From positions 248,001 through 312,000 of the forward strand of contig NHNW01000016.1 of the NCBI GenBank assembly GCA_002786025.1: a stretch of DNA of 64,000 nt, read 5' to 3'. Origin of the DNA: Zasmidium citrigriseum. Its lineage: Eukaryota > Ascomycota > Dothideomycetes > Mycosphaerellales > Mycosphaerellaceae. The translations under genes were made by a program, and so were the position numbers. Positions 12,701 to 24,722 of this stretch are shown here, piece by piece. Each line of letters starts with the position of its first letter. The first letter of the stretch is position 1. The notes under the pieces are model-generated. The model was not told where the DNA came from and searched no databases. It was given only the letters and a program-made list of their open reading frames with translations.

Positions 12701-12899
12701 CGGCTACTACTAGCGGTTACTTTCTTTAATTTCGTATTAGAGGTTCGTAGTAACGCTTTAGCTTTTCTAGTATCTTCTATAATAGCGTTAGGATTCGAAC
12801 TATACTACTTAGGAGCTAGTATCTACCTATATATTCGTTCTACTAGTCTATTAAATTACGGAGGTATTAGATACGATAGCTTAGCTAAGATCTTCTTAC

Positions 12900-14330
12900 G
12901 ATTAATATCCGGAATACTTAGATCTTCGTATAGGAAGGCTATTACCCTAGTATAGAAGCTATCGAGTACTAGTCTTTTAATATAGCTATAGGAAGCCTAA
13001 AACGATAGATATAGCTTCTAGTCTATTATCTCCTTATACGATAGGAGACTACTTTTCGTTATATTAGTCTCTAAGCTATTAAAATTGTTCTTAATCGCTT
13101 AGATTAGATATATCTTTAGGTAGAATAGGCTAGGTATTAGTAGTACCTACTATATCTTATTAAAAGCGTCGTCGTTCTTAACGTAGGACTTCCTCTAGGT
13201 ACGTATATTACTAATAGACTTCTAATCGCTATATACTAGCTTAATATACCTAGTAGGATTAGGTATCGTAGTAGAAGGTATTTTAGTTACGCTATAGGAA
13301 GAGCGGGTTCGTATACTAGGTAGCTAGGTAGCTAGGTAGCTATATACGATCCTATAGTAGGGAACTTAGTATTAGATCGAGGGTTAGCTATAGGAGACTC
13401 TAGGGATTTAGTACGGGCTACTATAGGAGTAGCTTAGGGGGGTAGTAGGATATTAGGCTAGAAATTAGAGGGGGGAGGGTAGGATTCTACTAGAGAATTA
13501 GGTAGGGTAGTAGAGAGAGCGCTTTAGGATTCGCGTAGGAGGCTAGTATCGTCTATACTAGGCTATCGGTAGGACTAAGCTAGGTAGGTAGGGGGTCGCT
13601 ACTAAGGTAGGTAATAGGATACTATAGGGATATTAGGCGTACTAATCGATTCGGCTAATATAGCCTACTTAAAATAGGCTCTTAGGTAAAGCTACTACTT
13701 AAGGATATTATCTAGTACGTTACTAGTACCTTTAGTAGTACCTTCGTTCTTAAAGATTAGTATAAGAGATAACTAAATAGTTTTCTATAGGGGGATTCTA
13801 TCGAATATAGGCATTTTCGGGTATTCTTCTACTTAAGACTAGTCTATATCGACTCCTACTATTTAAAATACGCTATTTACTACCTTAGGGAATATACGCT
13901 AGATATATTTAGCGATTAGATAGTAGGAGATTTACTTTTTCTCTAGCGTAAACTAGTTCTCCTTTACCTAAGTAATATCCGAGACTTATAATAGCCTATC
14001 TTTATATAGTACTATTACTAGTATTCCTAATATAGGTATCTCTAAACTACGAAAGACCTTACTAGTAGTTAGGTATTATAGCTAGTCCTAACGCTCGAAT
14101 CTATACTAACTAGTCCTTTCGTAGTAGTTAAAATTATTAAAGTAGAGGTATATATTAGGAGACTCTCTATATATAGCGATACGACGAGTTATAAGGCCTC
14201 TTAGGCGTTAGTTATATCTATAGATCCTCTATAGGCTACTATAGATACCTAAGCCTAAAAGAATATTTAGAACTTTTCGCTTAATACCCTAGCTCTATAG
14301 ATAGATCCCTAGGTACGTCTAAAGCTTATT
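12900..14330 (-). pseudogene. RIP-degraded ORF with DUF6589-like signature
   Basis: On the minus strand one frame gives long sense runs broken only by TAG/TAA codons of the type RIP creates. Near 14122-14145 it reads FNNFNYYE (DNFNYYE if TpA came from CpA/TpG), and near 14049-14072 LTTSKVF, whose Ser codon AGT after T would have been Gly, giving LTTGKVF. A D-N-F-N/E core followed by TTG is the signature I associate with fungal DUF6589 proteins, which are often found in repetitive DNA. Ends are approximate. It lies downstream of the helicase relic on the same strand, so the two may belong to one element. Family naming is inference from short motifs. Confidence 0.4.
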
Positions 14331-15391
14331 ACTTATCCTCGGATAGCGTACCTAATAGAATATTACTATAGTTAAGACTAAACGTACTTTTACGCCCCTA
14401 CTAGGAGTCTTAGCCTAATTCTAGTTATATATAGTATATAGGAAGCTATATAGATATAGAGTAGCCTTCGTTAGCCTCGTATATATTATTATATATAAGA
14501 TATCCTTAGGTTAGCGGTCCTAATCCTATTTCCTAAATCCCTATAATACTTAGTATATTATACTATTCTAAAGACCTACTACTAACGTTAATACTACGGA
14601 GTTTCTATAGCTCCTTCTTTAGTCTCTTAATATAAATAAGCTCGTATTTACTATCCTAAAGATATAGAGCTAGTCGCTTAGTAAGCCTTTCGTCCTATAA
14701 AATACTAGCTAACTCCGAAGCTCTTAAAGTAGTAGTTCTACCCTACTATACCTAACTAGATCCCTTCTCTTTAGAAATATATACTAGAATAAATGTCTTT
14801 AGGTTTAGCTTCTAGGATTTTAGATATTTAATAATCTTATCGACCTTCTCCCTTATACTAAGCGTTAGACTATACTAATTAACTAAACCGCGGCCTAAGC
14901 GCGTTAGTAAGCGCTTTACGATAGTCTAAGGTAGGCCCCTTATACCTAAGCTCTTCGGAGAAGAGGGCGTCCTTTACGTAGGCGTTTCCTATAAGCGTAG
15001 TATTATTTATCGATTTATTTACGATAGTATTACTAAGGCGTTTAATAGGTAAGGTCTAAATAATACTACTAATACGCTAAATTAGCGGCTTAGCGATAGA
15101 CTATATTTCTTTAAATATCTTTAGGGCTATAATACGAACTACTATTACTATTAATAAACTATTAAATCGAATAGATATAATTAGCCCTTACCTTAGCGCG
15201 TTAGGACGCGAGAAAAATATATAGAAACCTAGCTATAGTACCTAAAAAGCGACCTACTTCTTACCTATACTTAGGTAGAGTCTAGGCTATACTAATACGC
15301 CTATAGCGTAATATTCTCCTCTTAAACTTAGGCGGTAGCGGCGTAGTAGGCTAACGATATATAGGTATATTTAGACTATGTTCCTAAAGCG

Positions 15392-17430
15392 CTTATAGAC
15401 GACCCTATACGCGAATCCGCTCTACTATACTATTTAGGCGAATACCTTATATACCCCCTACCTTCTTTACCTTCTTACGAGTAGGAGAGGTTAATAGGCT
15501 CGCGTTAGGCGAGGTATTTAGACTCGAGTTAAAGGCTACTACCTTAGGATAGAATCCCTAGCGCTCTACTAAACGAGATACTATCTTACTAGCTTTCCTA
15601 ACCTCCTTATCTACTTACTACTTCTATAGCTCTTTCTATCTAATCCTTACCTCGCGCTTAGTAATTCGCTATTCCTCCTACTCCCTTAGATGCGCTAGAC
15701 GCTAACGCTCGAAGCCTAGGTATAAATCCTATCGCTATAGTAGCTACTAATAAAAGAGAACTAGTATATCTTACTTAGGTAACTAGGCGAGCTTATAGGC
15801 GACTATCTTTACCTATAGTAGTCGCTCTAGACGATTGTCTATCGTCTCGAAGTACGTAGCGAACGCTAACTAGATCTTTAGTAGAACTAGTATACTAGGA
15901 TAGCTAGGAAAGACTAACTAGTTACGGAAGTACCTAATAGCTACTCTAGCTTCCTATTTAGCTAGTTCCTATTTTAGATCTCGTTCTAGTAGACGTACTA
16001 CGATAGTAACTTTATTAGAAGGTATATATATAGTAGTAGTAATCTACTAGGGCGTTAGTTCTATTCCGGTAGGCGTATAGACATTATAATAGTAATCTAA
16101 ACTCCCTAGTAGCTATTATTTAAATAGTCTTAGTCCTATACGACGCCTATAGTTCCCTATAGCTATAGTATTAATATACGTATATAGATACTCGTCTATA
16201 CGCTAACGCTTCTTATTAGGAGTTAATTTCTTCGCCTTCTTCTTCGGCTTCGTAGGTATCGCTTTAGTAATACTATTAGCCTTCGAGGTAGACGTTTCTC
16301 TATCCGTAGTAGCTATATAGACCTCCTAAAGTCGCGCTAGTATAGCTAGTTATAAAATAGGGACTACCTATCGCGGCCTATCTACCTATTACTCGTATAG
16401 GAACGTAAATAGGCCTCGCCTAAACGTATATAAATCCCTAATAGCCTAGCCTACTCTCTAACGAAGCGTCGTTAGATTAGCGTTAATAGGGATCTTAAAC
16501 TAAATAATATACTTAATATTAGGAAGATCTATGCCTATTCTAAGCGCCTTAGTTACGAATAGCACCCTAATTCTCGAATCCGGCTTCTAGAACTCTATAA
16601 TAAGCCTAGCCTACGTTCGCTTTACTATCTTACTAGAATACGTCCTAATTAGCGAGTATATATCTTCTATACTATATAGCGCTAGCTAACGCTCTATTAG
16701 GTACTTACGAAGCGTAGCTATACTCTCCTAAAGGCTAACTCTCGTATTAAGGAAGATTATAGTCTTAGGAATAGCCTAATCCTATCTCTACCTATATATA
16801 GATACTATATTACTTAGGGTAAAGTAGAGCGCCTTATAATTACTAAGTATTCTATTAGGGATCGCGTAAGCCCGCTCTACGATCTTAGGCCTATCGATTA
16901 GGCTTCGGATATAATTAGTAGGGCGCCTAAACCTAGCGGCTTTTTATATATACTATATAGTCTACTAATTAAGCGTAGCTAAGTAACTAAATAGCTTTAC
17001 CTTATAGTATAGTAGAGTCCTTAACTTCCTAATCTACCTATACTACTCTCTAAATACTTTACCCTAAATCTCCTACTAATATATAAGATATATCTTATCG
17101 TAAACTAGGAGACCTAACCGCTTCCTAAACCGCTACGCTAGCTATAGTCGACGAAACTAACGCTATAACGCTATCTTAGGACTAATTAGGATATAGGTAA
17201 AGCGGCTAGTATAGAGGTTATCCTACTATTCCTTCTAAAGCCCTAATTTACTATCTAACGTAAACGCTATTAGTTTTCCGCTAATACTACTAATCTTTAC
17301 TAGCTACTCTACTCTAATTTAATTTAGTAGTAGGATAATAATAGCTATAGCTTTCCGGAGTAAGGAGAACGCCTAAAATACGAGACTTTTACTAGTAGAC
17401 GTACTTATAGTCTATATAAGATTATAGCGA
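15392..17430 (-). pseudogene. RIP-degraded RecQ-type DNA helicase
   Basis: One minus-strand frame can be followed for about 2 kb if TAG/TAA are read as RIP-made stops. In order: Walker A at 17385-17396 (T-S-K-S as written, T-G-K-S if the A after T was G), followed by LVFQAFSLLR; motif II near 17069-17105 as a mutated DEIHLIHQWG, the D-E-x-H...QWG pattern typical of RecQ, then FR..Y..I..LR; motif V near 16520-16565 (VLFVTKALR.G.DLPNI); motif VI near 16449-16476 (TTLRQRVG); and near 16121-16155 an RRRIGLRLF segment followed by mutated Cys codons, as in the RecQ zinc-binding region. The C-terminal end is Lys-rich. Telomere-linked or transposon-borne helicases are both possible. It is certainly non-functional now. 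Confidence 0.75.
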
Positions 17431-18559
17431 CTAAATAGGAGATATTCTAGGACCTTTACCTAGTTAGGCCGGGCTACGAATAGATATAATAGCCTTATAC
17501 CCTTCTTAACTATCGCTTTCTAACGCTACCTAATAGCGGGAGCGATACTAGTTCCGTCCTAACTAGTCTTCTAGAGCTCGCGTAGATAGCTAAGAATTTA
17601 CGACTATATATCCTATAGTACCTACTTCCTAATAAAGTCCTATAGCCGTCTAGATAGAGGAAGATACCCTACCTATCCTAATACTCCCGTAGTAGAGCAA
17701 TATTTACTATTAGTAGTAGTAAGAAGCCGTAACTACTTAGTACTAATAGATTACGAATTAGCTAACTACGAGGGATTATACTCCCTTAGGATATATCTAA
17801 AATACGTAATTACGTTATTATAGCTCTCCTAGTTAGTCTCCTATAGTATTTTACCTATTAGGAATTATTTTAACTCCGATATCTACTACTATTACTAGCG
17901 TCTATAGAGTAGAGTCTACTAACCTCCTAGTATCGATTATAATAGCTCCTCTTTAGCTATCGGCTTAGTAGTTACTAAGAAGGTTTCTTCTAGTAGATAC
18001 TCTACGTTAGTAATATTAGTAAGATTACTAACCTCGTTATATAACTTAGGATCGTTACTATCGCTATTTCCGCCCTCTTTAGTACTTTATCGACTTTCTA
18101 CTTCCTATCGCGCCTAACTACGTATTATAGCTACCTATAGGTCTTTAGGTACTCTATCTCTATTTACCTAATCGATTATATATCCTCTTTAACTACTCTT
18201 ACGTCTAGGAATTAGGACTAAAGTTATTAAACGCGCTCTCTTTAGGTAGTTACGCTAGACGCGCCTAGGTATATTCGTAAAAAAGGGCTCTATTAGTCTA
18301 AAGCGTATATATTAGGTATTTAGGAACTATAAGATTAGTTAATACTACTACGTTACTAAGTATACCCTATCTAATCTTATTTAGCTATATAAACTAGTTA
18401 TTTAGGCGCCCTCTACTAAGGCTAGTTTGTTTTAATAGGTATTACACTTCCGGAAAAAATAAGAATAGGAGGTTACTTAGCGTACCTAATTATATAAACT
18501 AATAGAGCTAGATTTTTCGATATCGCGTTAGGAAGGTTAGAATAGTAATATAGTTAGAA

Positions 18560-18606
18560 GCGAAGTAGTACTACATGCACGCGTTGTTTTAGTGCGAAGT
18601 AGCACT
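18560..18606 (+). repeat. Paired 13-mer at right border of RIP block
   Basis: gcgaagtagtact (18560-18572) and gcgaagtagcact (18594-18606) differ at one base, a CpA-to-TpA difference. The inner copy carries the RIP form and the outer copy the intact form, which helps place the border here. Confidence 0.5.
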
Positions 18607-19299
18607 ATATCTAGCGAAACTATTAGTACAACCCTTAGACCACCGCAGTTAAAGTAGCTAGGCTTGTCCCTATTAGCTACTAAAGCGAGGATGGTCTGTG
18701 CACTGAGACTACTGCCGCTGTGCAAGCCATTGGCGAGGCCCAGCGTGTCACTGCAATTACTTCGTCGCGAATGTGATGTTTTGATGGTGGGAAAGAGGAT
18801 GTGAGCTTGAGATGGAAGAGGTGTTTTTCGAGTGTTTGATAGACAAGGATCAAGCATCTTCATCTTCACCTCCAGTAGAGAGCGTCGAAGGGTCTCGAGT
18901 CAAGTCAAGCACGTGGACGTGCGCCGCAATCCTTCGACACACGAACTCTATCTCGACGTCTCGAACACCCCGAGTGCCGTGGCTGGCTTCTTCAGCCAGC
19001 CTCGAAACCATCTGGCCATGCACTTCACATGAATGGATCGCATAGAGCCGCGGCTAGCATGTGCATCTTGGCATGAGTATTACTCGAACGTTTACTCGAA
19101 CGTTTACTCGAATGTTTACTCGAACCTTTACTTTTCCAGCTAGGTAGGCGGAGATGCACAGGCCACTAAATTGTTCTCGAGCCAGGGTCATTCATGCAAA
19201 GACTCCAATGCATTTGTCGTTTTCATATCTTCATGAACCTCGTACTCATCAATCCCCTCAGTTCTCCCAACACGTCAACTCCTCTCTTTGCTCCTCCTC
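18607..19299. other. Flank between RIP block and OPT gene; no supported gene
   Basis: Normal base composition returns. Short frames on both strands near 18530-19045 have no recognisable domain. A 12-bp tandem repeat occupies 19081-19131. Confidence 0.5.
19081..19131 (+). repeat. 12-bp tandem repeat, four units
   Basis: Units tactcgaacgtt, tactcgaacgtt, tactcgaatgtt and tactcgaacctt follow without gaps, then a partial tac. The first two are identical, and the others differ by one or two bases. Confidence 0.9.
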
Positions 19300-21875
19300 T
19301 TAACAACTATCCGCCGGACAAGCAATATTAGTCCCATACGTACTCCCACTCACACCCCCCAATTCCAAACAAGCCCCAATAAAACCCCCCATCCCCTCCC
19401 CAGCGATCATCCCCGCCGCAACCGCATAACAGTAAACCGCGAAATTCTTCGGCCACTTCTTCGCCCAGAAGTGTGAGATCGTCGCGCCGATGACTGCTGC
19501 TGTGGCCTGTCACACACAAGAAGTCAGCAATCAGACCCTTCTTCGTGCACGGGGGAGATAAAACTTACGTAGTAAGTCTGCGGAATAACAAAACTAATCG
19601 CCATCGCCATCCAATTCGGCAGGTAAACCCTCCACTTCTCCCTCTCGCCCACGAGGTAAAAATGCCTAATGACCGCCTGAATGACAGAAGCCGCGCCCAT
19701 GACGCACGCGAAGATCCCGGAGGAGAGCGGGATGGGGATGTTGGGCTGCGTGACGGCTTCGGCGACCGCGCGCCAGGCGGAGACGGAGGGCGCGCTGAAG
19801 GGACAGGTTTCGAAGTCGTCCGGGCGGAGCAGGCAGGGGTAGGCGGCCATGAAGACGACGAAGATGCCGGGGGCGAGGAACTAAGCAACGTGTCAGTAAG
19901 GACGAAACATGGATGGAGTGGGATGCTTACGACAGCGATAAACGTCCCCACAGCCTGCGCATAAAACTGCAAATTCGGAGGCGTCTTCAACAAAAACCCA
20001 ACTCGGAAGTCCGAGACAAGGGACGTCGACATGTCCGCTGCTCCGGACGCGATACCACCCGCGACGAGATTCATGGTTTGGGCGTGCGGGATCGTGAAGC
20101 CTTGGCCGCTGGTCACGCCGCCGAAGATGAGTTGCGAGGCTTTGGCGGCGGCGGTGAGGGGGTTGGTGTCGGTGGCGCCGGAGCATTGGATGCAGAGGAC
20201 TGAGGATGAGATGTCAGTGAGTGGATGGTGTGCTGGGATGGGGGACTTACAGGCGAAGATGAAGCCCAGAACACTGGCGAAGATGGCCAGGCCAGCGTTC
20301 ATGTGCCACTGGACGTGCGCGATGACACAGGTAATGACCAGCGTGACGACCAGACCGAGAGCCCAGACAAGATCGCTCACTTGCTGCTGCGGGCTGGCAA
20401 AGTCATCAACATGGTCCTCAGCGAGCTGATGCGCAGATTGCTTCTCCAAGAAAGCGCTGCTCTTTCCACGTTTCTTCAGCAAATTATTGATAGCGCCCAT
20501 AGAATGCGTATAAGCAGTCTTGAACCCATACCAAATCGTCTTATACTGAATGAACAGCTCCGCCATGGACGCACACACCATAATCATAACACCGGGCCAG
20601 AGGAACCAATACCTCGGAGACGGGAGGCCTTCACCAATGTTCGACATGCTGTAGAAGGAGGTGTAGAGGTCCCATTTAGGGTCGCCTTCGTAAGGTCTGA
20701 TGCCGATGCAGACGCCGTATTTGACGAGGAGGGGTCCGCCAATGCCCCAGGCGATGATCGTGCCCGCCATCATGGACCAGGCGACATTGAGACCGATGAG
20801 CATGCCTGAGCCGATGAAGGCGGGAGTCCATTCGATTAGCCAGCCCCAATTCTCTGCATGGATAGCGAGGTTGTTGTAATTGCCTAAAGGTATGAAGTCA
20901 GTGGATGTCTTTGCGGTGAAATGAGGAGACTTGTCTTACCCCAAATGAAGAACCAAGTGAAGATGTGCCAGTCATACAAGATGCCGATACAGTAGTATGA
21001 GACGACACGATGCACAATCGCCGCTCCAAAAGTCCACAACAAGGCCTTCAGCTTCTTCATCGCCTCAGCAGAGCCAGTACCAAGAGCATGCATCGATCGA
21101 ATCGTCATAGCCGTAGCAGTGCTCGAAGGGTAGATCAGACGTAGCTCTCGCGAGACTTGGATGATGAAGAACTTTCGCAGAGGCACAGCGAAGAAGAGAC
21201 CGAAGAAAGAGCAGACCAGCGTCAAGGTTATGATCCGGCCAAAGTCTCTTTGGGGCTGGTCGAGCAGGTCGAGTTGGTACATGGCTGGAAGGGCAGCGAC
21301 GAAGAGGCCAGAGAGACCTCCTGCGCCGGTGGCGGAGGCTTGGATGATACTGTTCTCTTGTGGGCCGAAGGGGCCGCCGAGGATGGGAATGGCGGAGAAG
21401 TACTTTGACAACAACTTGACGATACCGTAGCCGAAGATGGCGCCGAACATGCTCGCACCAAAGGTGAAGCCAGTCTTGAGACCTGTGACATATCAGCTTG
21501 TTGTCCGTTGAAGGATGAGGTATGCTTACCGAGATAGACGTTCGAAGCGTTGACGAGACTGCCCAGAATGATACCAACAATGACAGCACGTGTCGTCAGT
21601 GGCATAGCCTCCTGAGGCACACCCTTTAGGGGAGGAAAGGGGACGAAAGTGTCGGTGATGTCTTCCGTGTCGCTGTCGGCATCGTCCTTGAGGGAATGAA
21701 TATCCTCAGTGGTGTCGAAGGGGGCTTTCTCATTGGGACCGAGATTGAGCTCCATACCGCGCAGCTCAGGCACCGCAGTAGCCATGGGGTGGGCAAAGGA
21801 GTCCCGACCCTCTGCGGGCACCTCGCCGGCGCTCACAGTCGCTTGCTTGTCAGTCTTCTCGTCCATGACGGTCAT
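19300..21875 (-). CDS. OPT-family oligopeptide/metal-chelate transporter
   Basis: Proton-coupled plasma-membrane importer of small peptides or metal-nicotianamine/siderophore-like complexes. Six exons: 21530-21875, 20940-21482, 20251-20883, 19931-20199, 19569-19880 and 19300-19506; introns are 47-62 bp and all close in frame, giving 769 residues. The N-terminal 80 residues are acidic and hydrophilic. Then come about 14 hydrophobic segments with family-typical stretches such as [36 protein letters not shown] (across a splice) and [15 protein letters not shown]. The C-terminus holds WAKKWPKNF and ends in PADSC. Met at 21875 is taken as start; Met at 21866 is an alternative. Substrate class (peptide versus YSL-type metal chelate) is not settled by sequence. 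Confidence 0.93.
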
Positions 21876-23225
21876 CAGGTATCGAGAGGGGATAGAGATG
21901 ATGAAGCCGAGACACAATGAGCAGAATCAAGACGATACTTGTACCGAGACATTGGAGATTCGAGAACGATTCTAGCGGTCCCACGCGACCCTCCATCATG
22001 ACAGGGTGATCCTGAACGCAGGTCGGCTGGATGCAACGTTACCTGCGCCGAGTGATAAAGAAGCCGGAGCGTTGCTCGTTGGGGAAGGTCTCCATGTCGA
22101 TAGGATGTCAGTATCGTGAACGATCATCTTGGCGGGCGATGGAGGAATGCCGTCTCTGGCCGGTTCGTGGCCAGTAGGATGGGAGAGTAGGTTGGATCAA
22201 GGCCGGAGCAATGCTTTTGCGAGTGGCAATCGACCATATCTGGAGATGGTGCGGTTCGGGCAGGTGTTGTGCTCTTATCAGAACATACGCTACTAGTTCT
22301 TGGTATATGCTGGCTTGCGGCACGGCCTTGGCTTTGCTTGGAGCGGTTTGGCTACACAATCGTATGGGCCGAGCGTATGACGGTAGTTCTGGCTGAAGCA
22401 CATGGCTTTTGGGTCGGAAGTCGTGTTACTGCAATATCTTTGTTCTTCTGGAAATCCATGGCGGAGCTGGCCGTGTATTCGCTTGATCAAGCGGATCCCT
22501 GTTGTTTCGCCCAGACGCCTGCTGGCAACGCTATTCTATGTACCGCGGCGGGCATGATAGTGCCGGGTGAAGTACCTATCTGTTGCTTTTAGCCAAGGCT
22601 ATTATCACCTGCTGTATACGGTGGCCGTGGCGCTGGTCGGCAGGCGACGTGAATGCATCTGCAGATTGCCGCTTAGAGCAGGGTGGATGTGCGCCATGGC
22701 GAGAGTCGAGTCTTGTGCTTCTTCAATCCTCGATGGCAAGTCTTATCTCGATATGTTGGTCTCTCGCATGGCTCGTATGGTTGGATTGACGGATCCCTGG
22801 CCGGCCACGAGCAGATACGAAGATTGCATGTGGCTATCGGCCGTGTTAGTGGAGATGTAGCGAGCCGAACAGCCTTGGCATCAACGAGAGCTTGACTTCC
22901 TGATCATTCGCCTGTATAATCATGTTGTACGGATGAAAATGAAGAAGATGAAAGACAATAAGAGAAAAGATGGAGATGTCTGTGAAGAAGAGGATCATCA
23001 CATGAAGTCTCGCAGCCCCACCGCGTCAGCAGCGCTCCAGGCTCAAGCTTTCCCCGGCGCCAGGCGACCCCTTACCCAAAATACGACCATCAAACCACCA
23101 CCGCTACTCTGAACACCTGTCCCCCTAAATCAACTTCCACCTAGACGACAGACTCTGAATTGTCGCATACAACGCCTTCGAATCCTCGCTTTCCAGCGCA
23201 CACTGCTTACGACCTCTAATCCACA
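21876..23225. other. Intergenic region of about 1.35 kb, no supported gene
   Basis: Overlapping short frames occur near 22108-22895 on both strands, without domains, signal peptides or consistent splice sites. Promoters of the two divergent neighbours should lie here. Confidence 0.5.
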
Positions 23226-24722
23226 ATGGCCAGCTTGCAAGTCCCGATGCGAGGAAAGTCGGGCGGAACTCCCACCACCAAGGCCGTGATACTGGTATAG
23301 CTCAGAAGAGCGCGACATGTGAAGAGCCAAGCTAAAGAGATGCACAGGTCGGCGGTCCATCAAGAGGAACCCGCTTCCGACCTCTCTCCCTCGATCTGCC
23401 AAAGGTATATACCATACCATACCTCGAGACAATGCAGTATTAATATGAGGTATAACAGCCCCTCTTCGAAGTCGCCGGGCACCCCATCATCTCGCACTGC
23501 TTCGCCGCCATAACGCGCGTCCCCGAAATCCGCGAAGTCTTCATCGTCGGCTACTACGACGAGTCCGTCTTCCGCGACTTCATCAAAGACTGCTCCCGCT
23601 CACACCCACACATCACCATCAAATACCTGCGCGAATACCAAGCCCTCGGCACCGCCGGCGGCCTCTACCACTTCCGCGATGCCATCCTCAAAGGCCGCCC
23701 GGACCGCTTCTTCGTCCTCAACGCCGACGTCTGCTGCTCCTTCCCGCTGGACCAGATGCTGCGGCTGTTTGAAGAGAAGGACGCCGAGGCGGTGATTCTG
23801 GGGACGAGGGTGCCGAATGAGGCGGCGAGTAATTTTGGGTGTATTGTGAGCGATGCGCATAGTAAGCGCGTGCTGCACTATGTCGAGAAGCCGGAGAGCC
23901 ATATTTCGAACTTGATCAATTGTGGTGTGTACCTCTTCTCCACGGAGGCCATTTTCCCCAGTATCAAGAGCGCGATCAAGCGCCGCACGGATCGTCCGCG
24001 ACTGGTCTCGTACCCCTCCTCCGACGCCCTGGATTCGCAATACCTCCCCGCAGGCGAAGACGAAGACGGCGAGAAGAACGAAGTCATCCGTCTCGAGCAG
24101 GACATCCTCTCCGACCTGGCCGACAGCCGTCAATTCTACGTCCTCGAGACCAAAGACTTCTGGCGCCAGATCAAAACCGCCGGCTCCGCAGTCCCAGCCA
24201 ACGCGCTCTACCTCATGAAAGCCTTCCAAACTCAATCCGAAGAACTCGCAAAGCCGTCTGCGAACATCCTCCCACCAGTCTTCATCCACCCCACCGCGCA
24301 AGTCGACCCCACCGCGAAACTCGGTCCGAACGTCTCGATCGGCCCTCGTGCGGTTATTGGAGCAGGTGTCAGGATCAAGGAGGCGATTGTGTTGGAAGAT
24401 GCGGAGATTCGACATGATGCGTGTGTGCTGTATGCCATTATTGGCTGGAGCAGCCGTGTAGGCGCGTGGGCGCGTGTGGAGGGTACACCTACGCCGGTTC
24501 GTGAACACAGTACGAGCGTGGTGAAGAATGGAGTCAAGGTGCAGAGTATCACGATTCTGGGCAAGGAGTGTGCGGTGGGCGATGAGGTGCGGGTGCAGAA
24601 TTGTGTTTGCTTGCCGTATAAGGAGTTGAAGAGGGTAAGTCCAGTCTTTTCGTTCTGTTGAGAGTGGGATGGTATGCTAACGATCTGTGTCACAGGACGT
24701 CCAAAACGAAGTCATCATGTAA
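23226..24722 (+). CDS. GMPPA-type mannose-1-phosphate guanylyltransferase-like protein
   Basis: Sugar-nucleotide pyrophosphorylase-fold protein of the GDP-mannose branch. The GMPPA group is often a regulator of the catalytic GMPPB. Exons 23226-23294, 23348-23404, 23459-24634 and 24696-24722 give 442 residues, the usual family length. The activation loop is rebuilt across two introns: VILVGGPSRGTRFRPLSLD then PKPLFEVAGHP. Further motifs are EYQALGTAGGLY, FFVLNADV and VEKPESHISNLINCGVYLF. Left-handed beta-helix hexapeptide repeats start near residue 300 (IHPTAQVDPTAKLGPNVSIG). The last exon codes only eight residues plus stop. The short first exons leave the catalytic-site loop split, so a simple frame search would miss the N-terminus. 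Confidence 0.92.

Larger units (their letters stand above)
9735..18590. mobile_element. RIP-saturated block: relic of transposable or repeated DNA
   Basis: For about 8.9 kb CpA and TpG are almost missing while TpA is extremely common, and CpG, CpC and CpT remain. This is the footprint of RIP, which turns CpA into TpA on either strand in duplicated DNA. TAA and TAG stops fall in all six frames, and no frame of 60 codons exists. GC content does not collapse because only CpA was hit. Ordinary composition resumes within some tens of bases on both sides. Minus-strand reading that allows Q or W at TAG/TAA, and G or M at T-preceded A, gives long sense stretches (see the two pseudogene entries). The sequence must once have been multicopy, so other copies should exist. 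Confidence 0.9.

Noticed and set aside
12780..12810. aggattcgaact, resembling a tRNA B box on the minus strand
   Set aside because: No matching A box, acceptor stem or cloverleaf around it; lies in RIP-altered sequence.
9735..18590. ttaggg words inside the RIP block as interstitial telomere repeats
   Set aside because: They are scattered, not tandem, and are expected from the TA-rich composition.
23756..24661. Shorter GMPPA gene starting at the Met in exon 3
   Set aside because: The nucleotide-binding loop is encoded by two short upstream exons with good splice sites, so the longer model is preferred.
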